Source of the DNA: Neonectria sp. B-13 | Lineage: Eukaryota > Ascomycota > Sordariomycetes > Hypocreales > Nectriaceae | Direction: 5' to 3' | DNA: 64,000 bases | Assembly: GCA_002682825.1 (NCBI GenBank) | Contig: NOKP01000049.1 | Location: 64,010 to 128,009 of the forward strand | In this document: in pieces, positions 28,184 through 38,853 of the stretch | Numbering within the stretch: the stretch's first letter is position 1 | How the letters are laid out: the number at the start of each line of letters is the position of its first letter | Translations under genes and position numbers: made by a program | Notes under the pieces: model-generated | Databases searched by the model: none | What the model saw: only the letters and a program-made list of their open reading frames with translations | What the model was told of the DNA's origin: nothing

Positions 28184-29590
28184 TCAGTTCTTCCGCTTGC
28201 TCTTCTGGGTCATCTTGCGGAAAGCCTCCATACCGCCCGCGCCCAGTGGGCGATGTTCCATGCCGCCGCTCGGTCCGTCGAATGTACTCTTCGGCGCAAT
28301 AGTGTAGCTCGACGGCAGGTTGGCCATGCGAGCCTGGTTGTTGGTTCGCGCCGGTGCCAGGAACCGCTCCCGCTCCGCATCCCGCGCCGACACCGCAGGG
28401 CGCTGGGTGAGACTGAACTGCGAGTTTGTCTTCTGGCGCTGTGCCATCTTGGCGGCCCTGTAGTACAGGATTAGTTGGGTAAGACGAAAAGGTTCGGCAT
28501 GAGGAAACATACTGGTAATCAAACTCGCGAGTCTCGATATGTCGCTTCTTGTAGTCGTCGGTCCGCTTCAAGATGGGTCGGCTCCACTCTCCCAGCAGCC
28601 GCTGCGCCATTCGCTTGATGCTTGGCTCAGGCTTCTTGCTTCGGGTGTAGAAGAAAACCACCTTGCCGATGCCACTGCTAAGGAGTGTCTCCTTCTCGAC
28701 GTTCAGTTTTGTGAGCGCCATGAAGATGTCCCGCTGAATATTGTACGCTGGCAGAGACCCGTCGTTGAGGGGTTCCAGGAAGAATTTAACGTGCTGTAAG
28801 AAGTTGGTATCGGGATCCAGCACTGCGTGCTGCACGTTGTTGCGGTTGAGAATGGCTGTAACGTCGGGCAGAAGCTTGAGCTTGTGAAGAGCGGGTTGGC
28901 CGGCCTCGCGGGCCTGGTTATCAGCCTGGCACGCCCGCTCCATCTGAACCTTCAGGTCGGCTAGCTGCTCATCGATCTCGTCTTCGAGGTCCTGTAGGAA
29001 AGCGCGTGTTAGCGACCGTGACTATGCGTGTTAGGGGCTCTGGAAAAACTCACAATCTCGTCCTTCTTTCTGCGCTTGGGGCCGCTAGGCTTCTTGATGG
29101 CGGCATCCAGCGCGCGATCGATTGCCCTCTTCCGTTTCTCCTCGGGGGAGAGATGGTCTTCGTTCTCTGGCTCGGGTGTGGCAGCCTTAGCCCGAGGACG
29201 TCGCTCACCCTCACCCTGGCGCCTCGATCTCCGCACCTGCTTGCCTCCTTCATCCGCACCATCGTCCATGGCAACATCATCGTCTCGGTCTCGGCGCTTC
29301 TTCTCTCTGCGGCCCTCTCGGGGCTTCTTGGCGACCTCGCCATCCACGCGCTTTCGCTTGGTCGCCTTCAAAGTACGGGCAATGTCCTCATCAATGTCGA
29401 CCGGTCGGTCTTCAATGTTGGCGGTCTCGGGGTCGTAGTCCTCAAACTGATCCTCATCCACTTCGGAAAGCATCTCTGACTCCTTGTCAGAGTCTTCGGC
29501 GACGGCAGCGTCCTCATTATGATCTCGTTCTCGGCCATTGTCGACGGGTTCGTTGGCTGGCGATCCAACCGGAGACTCGTTGTCGGACAT
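28184..29590 (-). CDS. IWS1: transcription elongation factor Iws1/Spn1
   Basis: Three coding exons (29590-29054, 28991-28513, 28457-28184) give 429 residues; introns are 62 and 55 bp with GTGAGT and GTATGT donors. The start is the ATG of MSDNESPVG. The first 180 residues are acidic then strongly basic and disordered, with EDYDPET and repeated KR/RR clusters that could serve nuclear import. Residues about 180-345 form the TFIIS N-terminal (LW) domain: DLEDEIDEQLADLK, LLPDVTAILNR, FLEPLNDGSLPAYNIQR, a KVVFFYTRSKKPEPSIKRMA segment and LLGEWSRPI. The tail is basic, ending QKSKRKN. Iws1 binds Spt6 and elongating RNA polymerase II and links transcription to chromatin and mRNA processing. It shares a 412-bp divergent promoter with the nuclear-envelope gene. 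Assignment is firm. Confidence 0.94.
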
Positions 29591-30002
29591 GTTGTCGAGT
29601 GGGCGAGGGTTGGCTGCCGGTTGTGAAAGATGCAAATACGAACCCGGCTACTGCCGTGAGAAGGAGAGTCGCGCGTGGAGTTGCTGGTGGATTAGAGGAA
29701 GATTTCTCGGGCAACTCTGAGATGAACTGTCAGGGAGCTTCAACTTTCTCGGGGCCATCTTTGAGCCGCGACAGAGGTTTGGCGCACCCCTGCAGCTGAC
29801 CTAAGCAACCACTACGGTCTTTATTGCGGCCTCAGGCAGACATACTTTTGTTTACTCTGGAGCTCGTTGCCATTGACAATCAACGAGGCCAACATGCCAA
29901 AAAGCTGGGTATAGTGCGGGCCTCTGCAGGACGGGCTAAACGATCATCTCTCGCATCCCAACAAAGATCACAGTGACCACCAACGAACATCTTGCAGCAA
30001 CG
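29591..30002. promoter_or_regulatory. compact bidirectional promoter, IWS1 and Brl1/Brr6 genes
   Basis: Only 412 bp separate the two opposed start codons, so both promoters must be shared or closely packed here. No canonical motif could be named with confidence. Confidence 0.65.
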
Positions 30003-31563
30003 ATGGATCGACGGACTTACGAAGGCCACATGGATTGGGAGTACCAGGGTAGTGGTGCTCTTGATCCCACAAGTCCTTTTACACATGCCGCCGAGAGTGG
30101 TTCGCAAAATGGTTGGTACATGATGGCGTCGCCTACAGCTGCAACCCTTACCGTGACATAACAACAGCTGGCTAACCTTATCATCGCACAGTCTTTGGTT
30201 CGCCTTCAAAACCTCTATTGCGACCGAACCCATTTGCCAACTTGGGGACACCTACGAGATCTCAACCCCCTCCTCCACAGACGTCCTCCTTCACACCACA
30301 GCTACGCTCTAGGGCTTCAGCCCCTGCATTCCGCAATCCCGCATTCACGACGCCTCGAAAACCCTTCGATGAGCTAGCTCTGTCCGAAGCGTCTGGTGCT
30401 GAAGACAGTCCTGCCCTTACAGAGGCATCCGACTTCCCCAACGATACCCCAGAGGCGGACCGTATGGGCGATGTGATTATGGGCGGAACCATGACCCCCT
30501 CCAAGATTGATAAGTCTTTTCGATATGGCAAGGCTAGTCTCCCGTCAAAAAAGTACACTTCGGGGAGAGGAGAGATTCGGGGCACCCGGGATCTTTCAGC
30601 AACGGATCTCCTGAGAAAGAGGAAGCGACACAATCTTGACAAGGACGTCGGCAGTCTGGCCCGATATCGTAGTCAGGGATGGGAGGATTCAGATGCCGAC
30701 TCGGATGATAGTATTGTCCCGCGGCTGCAAAGCCGATCACGCAGCAAGAAGAACAGGGAACCCCAACGCGGCATCGTGGGATCCATCTTTCACATGCTGG
30801 ACCAACATCCGAATGCCCCCGACAACCTGTTCCGATGGATTCAGCTGGTGGTCAACTTCTTCCTCGTTTCCATTTCTGTTTACATTGGCTGGGCTATCGT
30901 GGACACGGTGCGGTCAGATATTCGCAACGCCAATGAGGCGGCTCGCCTAGAGCTGATGAGCAAAATGACGGAGTGTCAGAATCAGTACACCATGAACGGG
31001 TGTTCCAAGAAGGACCGGCCTGCGCTTAAGATGATGTGCGACGAGTGGTATGATTGCATGATGCAGAACCCAGAGTCAATTATGCGCGTCAAGGTCACGG
31101 CGAAGCAGATTGCCGAGATTATCAACGAGTTTTCTGAGGCAATGAACCTCAAGGCATGGGTAAGTGCCCGGCGAGTCAACTACGAACTAAGATATTGGAT
31201 GTGCTAACATATGGATAGGGCTTCTTCTTTGCCATCCTCATCCTCTGCGCCTTTGCGAACAACCTCACGCTGGGCAAGAATAGTGTCGACAAGTCTGTCC
31301 CAGCCGTCCCTTCGCAGTCAGCCGCGATACATGACCCATCGATGCCTCCCGAGAGCGGCCCTGGGTTCATGTGGGTTCCCGTCCAGACACCAAGACTGAA
31401 CCGACACGCGATAATGGACGAGGGGACGGACACAGATAGCTCGCCTCCAAAGATGAAACCCCTCCTCGCCGCACCATACACGCCATCGCGTCGAAGCCCG
31501 AGCAAGAGAGATCGGTCACTGAGTCCAATCAAGTATGGGCGGGCCCCGAGTAAGGGAATTTAG
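30003..31563 (+). CDS. Brl1/Brr6-family nuclear envelope protein
   Basis: Three coding exons (30003-30111, 30192-31159, 31219-31563) give 473 residues; introns are 80 and 59 bp. The first donor, GTTGGT, is weak, but the join restores the frame (SQNVFGSPSKPLLRPNPF). The N-terminal 240 residues are disordered, Ser/Pro/Arg-rich and nucleoplasm-facing by analogy. A first membrane span lies at about 250-273 (WIQLVVNFFLVSISVYIGW). The lumenal domain has four cysteines in order, MTEC, NGC, MMC and YDC, matching the disulfide-bridged nucleocytoplasmic transport domain. A second span starts at the exon 3 boundary (GFFFAILILCAF). The basic C-terminal tail ends in RRSPSKRDRS-like SR motifs. Brl1 and Brr6 act in nuclear pore biogenesis and lipid homeostasis of the nuclear envelope. 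Most filamentous ascomycetes have one such protein, so I do not choose between the two names. Confidence 0.93.
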
Positions 31564-33656
31564 TTGGCAACCGGGCGAAGAAACAACAAGAGACGGTTAA
31601 AATGTATAATACACGAATAATATGGTATTCAGGATGGATGCATGATGCGCCAACACACTAGCTGACAGGCTTCCCGTGAAGATGTGCCGCAGTTCTAGAC
31701 CTAGGCCTAGAGACGCGCACTCAAAGTCGAACGATTATGATATAGCTTCGACGGAGGCGTCTTACTAATTATACTAACAGCACAATCGCACCAATCGCAA
31801 AAACGTCGTGCGAGACGAAGTTATCTTGAGATGAGTTGATGACGTATGGCGGGCACACAGTCGCGAAGAGGTGGCGCAAGGGGAAGCCAAAACGCTAGCT
31901 TAAGCTCCGTCGGCGTTGGAACTATTCTCGTGGGGTGTTAGTTACGAGTAGTATTAATGGTTCGACAATGGAGAAGCCTATCCCTCGACGTAGATGGCGC
32001 TCACAACTGCCGAGCTGGGACTCGTTTAGGCTAGTCCACCAAGTGTTTGCTTGGCACGGCAGTCATTCAAATCGAAACTAAAATTTGTTGGACAGTGTAG
32101 ACATTCGACGTGATTTTCCCAAAACCGGTTACATTGTATGTATGCTTTTGGTGGTTGCGTGTGGTTGCGTGTGGTGGCTTATTTGGAAACGCCCACTGAC
32201 ATCATTTTACGTGAACAAGAAGCATTCGAGCCCGAGTCGTGCGCAGCGGATCTTACCGGCCTGGGGATTTCATGTAATGGAGCGTTCCGGAAGCTCAATG
32301 AGGATTGAAAATGATTTACCTCAATGTCGCAAGATGGTCAGAGAGGTGCAATTAGGCGGTTCAGGTTTCCGCCTGGCTGACTGACTGACTGATTGATTAA
32401 TGGATTGGGTTGTTTAGTCTGATGGATGGCGAGGCGCAAGATCGGCGAGTCGTGGATGGGATTGGATGTGGGCTAGACACCTACTAGTTGTCTACATACT
32501 CAGTAAAGTACCAGGTAGCGAGGACCAAGTAGACTAGGCGGTGGATGTCGGTGCTGAGTGCCGGTGATGAGTGCCGGTGCTGCTGAGTGCTGGTGCTGAG
32601 CATATGAGTGCGACTGATAGGTAGGTGGCGGTGGTGGAAGGATCGAAACCACCTCATCTACCTAAAAGAAAATATGTGCAACCGTCTCGGAAATATAATT
32701 TGGTCGAGATGGCCCAAAAGAGAAGCAACATGATGCACGATGACGATGGGTTGGTGAGCCTCCATCGACCAAGCCTCGACAAGCCCCATAAGTATTCCGT
32801 GTCCAACTTCGCCCACGCGCGCCACTCCCAATCGCAACAAACGACCCTCGTCTTCGGAAAGAAACCAAATATTCAACTTACAGGCCGCATTTCCGGCAAG
32901 GGCACGAGACGATGCGCTACAGGTGGAGGCCTAGCCTTGTAACAGTTCCGTTTCCCCTTCTCCAGTCTAGGCGAAAGCACACATGGACAAGCTTCGCCGA
33001 GCTTCCGCCGTCTTGATATCTCGCCCACTCGAGAAAACCACGCCGCTTTACTCTCTCATCACTTCTCTCATCCACGCCCACGTCGACCTCCACGTCGGCG
33101 GGCGACCCCTGGCCACGGACCCGAAAATCGCGTTGCTACCCCTCTGGCCATCCTCTTTACTGGTCGCAAAACCACTCGCCATCGCTACTCTCCGTCTCTC
33201 ACTCTTCCTTTCCTCGCCGTTGCCTGCCCGCGTTGGTGGGTAATCGGCCGCCTACGCCTCTTCTCGAAAGCCGCCCTGCGAACCACTCGAACTTCGAACC
33301 AGCCCGCCCAAACCGCCCAAGTCAATTCTCGCGACTTCTCTCACCACCACGCGATCCCACGCTCCCGATCCCTCCAGCCCCTACCTGGATACCCCGCTAC
33401 TTCACCCCGTGCCATCTTCCCAGGTGCGACGCCGGAAAACTGCCCCGCAACACCGGCGATATCCGCCGCCGCTGCAAGCTCAAGTTCTCATCCTTCGTTC
33501 CCTCCCCTCCGCAGCATGTCAAAGTGCGTCGCCTCAGTCGCAGCCACCGCCGCCCCGAAGAGACCCTGGCCTATCCGAACTCCCTCGACCTGAATAGCCC
33601 GCGACCCATCCGCTCATACTTGGGTGCCCAGCCACCTCTCGGACGGCCTGGACGCG
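31564..33656. other. intergenic region and leader of the Zn2Cys6 gene
   Basis: The first part is probably the 3' UTR of the Brl1/Brr6 gene. A diverged repeat of GAGTGCCGGTG(AT/CT)-like units sits at about 32545-32600, and a TGAC/TGAT run near 32378-32400. From about 32990 the sequence becomes C/T-rich, typical of a promoter and leader. It contains an open frame at 32983-33243 that could act as an upstream ORF. No separate gene seen. Confidence 0.55.
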
Positions 33657-36362
33657 ATGGACGAGGACAATACCACTAACACCCCAGCAACGGCGCCCAG
33701 CTTGCAGCCCAACTCTAGCGACACGAACCAGGGAGCATCTGGGTCGCAGTCGCAGAGTAATCCAACCCCGACGTCTGTCCGGTCCTCCAATACTCCCTCA
33801 AACACTCCCTCCAATACCTCGGGGTCGGCCTTGGCCAACTCCCACTCCAAACGGCGTCGCGGACTTGGCGTTGTAACGCCCAATGCCTGCACTGAGTGCC
33901 GCAAGAAGCGTGCAAAAGTAAGTGGTGGGTTTTGGTGGTGGTATACCTCATGCCCTGTCTCCCGGTGGTCGTCGCACCCCCTCGCTGACGAACTTGCTTG
34001 TTCCTATAGTGCGATGGCCAAAGACCCTGTGGGCGCTGCAAGGGTCAGAAGGACATTGAGTGCGTATACGAGGTTCCTGTGCGCCAGTCAAAAGAGAACC
34101 TGCGAGCCGAAATCGAGAACCTCCGACACCGTCAACGCTCCAATGACCAGGTATTTGCCGCCCTCGTCCGCCCAGAGCATTGGGAGGAGGTCCTGACGCG
34201 CCTCCGAGGTGGTCAATCTGTCGAGAGCGTCTCCGAATGGTTGGGCGGCGCCTTACCCTCCGGTGGAGGTGCCGTGCCTTCCTTCGCCCAGCGGTCAGAC
34301 ACTTCCTCTACGGCTCACGTGGCTGGCTTTCCTGGCGGTAGTCTCAGCTCACTGGCTGCCATGAGCATCGGCGTCAACCCGTCGCAACCACAGCCGCCCG
34401 CGGCGCAGACTGAGATGGGTCGAAATAGCCCATGGCACTTTTCCTCTCAGAGCCAGGCTGGGTCTACACGGAGCAACTCTCACCCAGATGCCATGAGCTG
34501 GACCACCGATGTTCGAGGTCCACCCCAATCTCAGATAGGATTGTGGGCCAATGGCATACATCCAGATCATCTTTCTGATGGCCTGCCGAGGTTCCGGGGT
34601 CTCGAACAGATCCTATCACCCCTGAACGATCCCGAAATGCATACTCCATCCAGCTCGTGGACCGCTATCACCGGCGACATCAATTTAGTCCAGCACCTCC
34701 TCGCCCTCTACTTCTGCTGGGAATATCCCACCTTCGCATCTCTCAGCAAGGAACACTTTCTGCAAGACTTCCAAGACGGTCGACACCGTTACTGCTCACC
34801 AATATTAATCAATGCCCTCCTTGCCTTAGGCTGTCGCTTCTCGACACAGCCCATGACACGCGCAAACCCAAACGACCCGTACTCATCCGGTGACCATTTC
34901 TTCAAAGAGTCGCAACGGCTCTTTCAACAAGAGACCGACCATCACAACTTGACCACAATTCAGGCACTTGGAATCATGTCGATCCGGGAAGCCAGTTGTG
35001 GTCGAGACTCGGAAAGTTGGTACTACGCAGGCCAGAGCATTCGGCTAGCCATTGAGATGGGCCTGCATCGTATTCAGGGCGAAGGAGATGAGGATGAGCT
35101 AGCTGTGCAAGCGGCAACATTCTGGGGGGCCTTTGCATTAGACCAGTGAGTTCATGATCCCTTGGCGTTATACGGTACCCCTTTCTCATCATTTTATCAC
35201 AGCGCTTGGTCTCTTGCCACCGGCTCGCTGCCGCAGTGTTCCTGCTTTCCTCGCCTGCCGCCAAAACCGGCGATTATCGGCGACATCGAGGCCTCTCTTT
35301 GGGTACCATATACTGACGATGGTGAGTTTCAAAGTACCATACACCCGCCCACAACTGGTCCTAATACGATACAGGTGCTCCCTTACAGCGCTCTTGTGAG
35401 CAACCGTCTAATGTACGCTCAGTGTACAAGTGTTTCTGTGAACTTAGCGAGCTAGTTCACCAGTCTCTGTATATTCTCCATTCCCCTGGGCGACCTCTTA
35501 CAGCAAGGGATCTTTTGAGCATATACACACAATACCTGAACTGGTACGATCGAATACCGGAGGTATTGAGGCTGGGCCACAACTTTACCCCAGCGGTACT
35601 ATTTGCCCAGTAAGTTTCTTACGCGTAACGATGCAAAACCCCAACGTAGGTGTGAAGACACTGACATCCTGAAGCATGTACTACCACTTTGCAATCTTGC
35701 TCTTATTTAGGCCGCTGATCAAGCTGCGGATCATCGGCTCCAAAGTGTCGCCACGAGATGTCTGCTCGCAAGCTGCAGACGCCATTCAAGGCTTGTTGAA
35801 ATCATACTCACAGCTATATACATTACGCAGAACACCGTCCTTCGTACCATACTTTGTATTGACCTCGGCCATCATGCATCTGGCCATTGGCGCCAGCAAC
35901 ATTCAGACCGGCTCAGATGTCTCAACGCCTGATACCGTGGAGGCCGCGGCTAAGATCGACCCTCATGTGAAGGACGCTATCCGCCAGGGCATAGACGACC
36001 TCACCGAGATGGCCCCGTGTCATCGCTTTGCCGAGCAAGCGCTGAACATACTCCGCCACCTTGCGCAGAAGTGGGACATCGAGGTGGACATTAACGGTGA
36101 CACACTCACATCGGAAGAGTACGATAGGCTTGTGAAGCCAAACACGGGAAGCCTTAACTTCTTTGCGCCTAATCTGCGAGAGGCGGACATCTTGTGCCAT
36201 TGGGGAACTGGCAAGACCACGGCAGGCGGCGGCGAGACGCCCTCGGTTACCAAGACGGCAGACAGTATGGAGAATCCTCTCTTCTGGCCGTTTCCCATGC
36301 AGGGACGACCAATCCTCCCGGGCGGCCAGGAGTTGGAAGATGCTGGCTTTGCGATATATTGA
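33657..36362 (+). CDS. Zn2Cys6 transcription factor with fungal-specific TF domain
   Basis: Five coding exons (33657-33917, 34010-35145, 35203-35321, 35375-35609, 35675-36362) give 812 residues. Introns are 92, 57, 53 and 65 bp with GTAAGT or GTGAGT donors. The start MDEDNTT leads into a Ser/Thr/Asn-rich arm. The binuclear cluster is split by intron 1 and reads C-x2-C-x6-C-x5-C-x2-C-x7-C at about residues 79-107 (ACTECRKKRAK joined to CDGQRPCGRC). A short coiled linker follows (ENLRAEIENLRHRQ). The central fungal-specific regulatory domain starts at about residue 315 with LVQHLLALYFCWEY and SKEHFLQDF, and includes the QALGIMSIREAS and SIRLAIEMGLHR signatures. It should be a nuclear DNA-binding regulator. 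Homologues are often auto-labelled NirA/Nit-4-like, but I see no evidence for that role and give no symbol. Confidence 0.92.
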
Positions 36363-37552
36363 CGCACCAAGTTGTCGCAGATGCCAGACTCAACTTCCGG
36401 GTTTCGGAAAAGTCGAGGCTTTCCAACACGATAACAGAAACGGCAGTGGACCAACATCTGAATAATCAACAAACATTCATAGAGAGGGACTAGCAGACAG
36501 GACGATTGCCTGTAGGGCCCTTGGGGTTTGCGAGCTGCATCAAATGGCTTATCGGAACAACCCAATTGTTTCGGTCTCTTCCGTAGCTCTCTCCAGTACA
36601 CCGAGGGAGAGGGATGCAAAGCAGTCTGCTGGGGGAGTTGCCGCCAAGCTGGTAAAGCACATCGCCTCAAAAGCAGGAAAAAGGTCATATACATAAGACC
36701 TTTTGTACAGGTCGTGTATCACATAGTTGTAGTAAACGAATGAACTATGTTCACGCCTTTTCGGTGTTTGGTGATTCCCAAGTGGTTGTCCAACGCTGGA
36801 CATGTGCGGTCTAGTCCCCTTGGGCGTCCTGGCCAAACACTATTGTGTGAGGTAATGCGGGATGAGACAAGGTAAAGTGATATTGCGTAGCGGGAAAAGC
36901 ACCAAGACAACAAACACATCTGCATGGTGTTTTAGTGTAGACCAAAACTGTAAATAATTGAGAACTACTCGTCATGCCCTTGCTTCGGTTTTCGTATATA
37001 AATGTGAAGTTCTCATCTGTCGTTATTTGTGTCGATCCATTACTTTAGTCGGCCAAGCCATGTTGTTCCCGGGCTTAACAGTCCACGGCCAATAAGCACA
37101 CCGTTCATGCTCAAAGGTTCTTCAGATAGAAGCATCACCCCTAAATGCAACTGAAATGAACGGAACTGCAAAAATGGAAATTATAGCAAGACTAAGAGCG
37201 CACCTACATACGCATTGAGGTGAAATTTAGTAGTTCACGTTCCAGTACAGGGTAGCCCAAATGCGAGGTTGGCTGGGTTGACATTGAATTATGCCTGAGG
37301 CATACATCACCTCCCGACTTCACGGGCCGTGACGTGCCTCGGCAGCGGAAGGGCATGAGCAAGCTCCCTAGAATTAAGGATCCGACCATCAACTTGTCAT
37401 CATCTTCACCAGCATCATCGCCGTCGCATCATCCTCAAGAGACTCGAGTCATGCTGCGGGCTGAGTATCGCCAACCGACGCCGCATTTAGACGACTGAGA
37501 AGCGCGCTCGCTTCTTCCTCACGGCCGCCTTCGCTAGGCGCATCCAGACGTG
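36363..37552. other. intergenic, Zn2Cys6 to PEX16
   Basis: About 1.2 kb of relatively AT-richer DNA holding the 3' end of the Zn2Cys6 transcript and the PEX16 promoter. No gene seen. Confidence 0.6.
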
Positions 37553-38853
37553 ATGGCTTCATCCTCGACAATCCGGCCACCCGCTGGTACCTCTGCCTCG
37601 ACTTCCAAAGCAAAGCCAAAGCCGCGCGCATCGCTCGGTAGCATCCTGTCCATGCCCCCACAATGGCTGTCCATGTACGACGAATTTATCACCAAGAACG
37701 CCGGCCAGGTGTCGCAGATTGAGAGCGCCCTACGCAGCTTGACATACATTATTCCAGGTGAGTAGACTGTGCTGGTGCCCACAGGGCTGGTCCTGGCTCT
37801 TCCAAGAAGAACTGCCTCTAATACGAGATGCTGCATCCAGGCCGCTTCCGCGACGCCGAAATCGCATCAGAGTCGATCCATTCGGGCGTGCAACTCCTCT
37901 CCCTCTACCATGATACGCTACTCCAGAAAGCGTTGTCACGCCTCCCCATGGCCTCCATCCCATCAGCCCACGCGCGATACACCCGCTACTGGACCCAGAA
38001 GAGCAGTGCCTACCGTCGGATCGCCATGCTGCTGCAGATGGTCATCTACACCGAGATGCTCTGGGAGATGTCAGCCAAGCGCCGGGGCGGCGAGCGATCC
38101 CGATGGAAGGTAGTGGTGATTATAGAAGCCATCAAGGCATTTTGCCGACTCCTTCTGATGCGCATCACACGGTCGCGGCCCTTGGTCTCGCCCGTATTAC
38201 CGGAACGGGAACCCATCCCCGAGGACAAAACACCCGAAGAGGACGAAGATGCGCTTGCGTTCCGCAGTGAGAGTGAGCTGATGGACGACGTCTCGGCAAA
38301 TGGGTCCGTATCTGAGGATGGGCTGAATGGCGGGTCGCAGACGCTGAAACCGCCGCACGAACGCGAGTGGGCCATGCCGAGGACGGGCATGAGCCTGCCA
38401 TCTCTCCCGGTTGCTGGCGATATCAGCTCGTATCTGCTAGGACGTGTCCTTACAGCTGATGACATCAAGCCGGCGACTAAGCTGCTCAACCAGCTGCAGG
38501 GAAGCGGCCATGGCGCAGAGATATTGCATATCCTGTCCCCGTTGGTGTACGCGATTGCCATGGCCCGGAGCGACAACAAGAAGGCATGGACACCCTGGAT
38601 GATCGGGCTGGCAGTTGAATACGCGGCCCGGCAGCTGCGGGATCGCGGGCTGCGCACCACGTCCCTGGAGCGCGACGAGTGGAACAAGCGCGGGTGGTCG
38701 ATGGGCTGGTGGGCGTTGCGGGGAGCATGCTACGAGAATGTAACTAAGGGTGTCGTCGGTGGCGTCAGCAAGCGGATGCCAGGGTTCATCGCCGGGATAT
38801 TGGAGGACTACGAATATCTCTGGGAGAACTACTACTTCAGCACGAGTGCGTAA
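37553..38853 (+). CDS. PEX16: peroxin Pex16
   Basis: Two coding exons (37553-37757, 37841-38853) give 405 residues; the 83-bp intron has a GTGAGT donor and joins IIPG to RFRDAEIASE. The N-terminus is Ser/Pro/Lys-rich, then follows the Pex16 domain: WLSMYDEFITKNAGQVSQIESALRSL-type helix, RFRDAE, HDTLL, RYTRYW, the membrane-proximal LLQMVIYTEMLWEM helix and RWKVVVIIEAIKA. A central acidic insertion is followed by a C-terminal helical part (LSPLVYAIAM, WTPWMIGLAVEYAAR, RGWSMGWWALRGACYE). Pex16 is an integral peroxisomal membrane protein. In yeasts and fungi it affects peroxisome number and membrane assembly. The protein is slightly longer than animal Pex16, mainly through the acidic insert. Confidence 0.94.

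Noticed and set aside
32983..33243. Small ORF MDKLRRASAV before the Zn2Cys6 gene
   Set aside because: It could be an upstream ORF in the leader, but nothing supports an independent gene.
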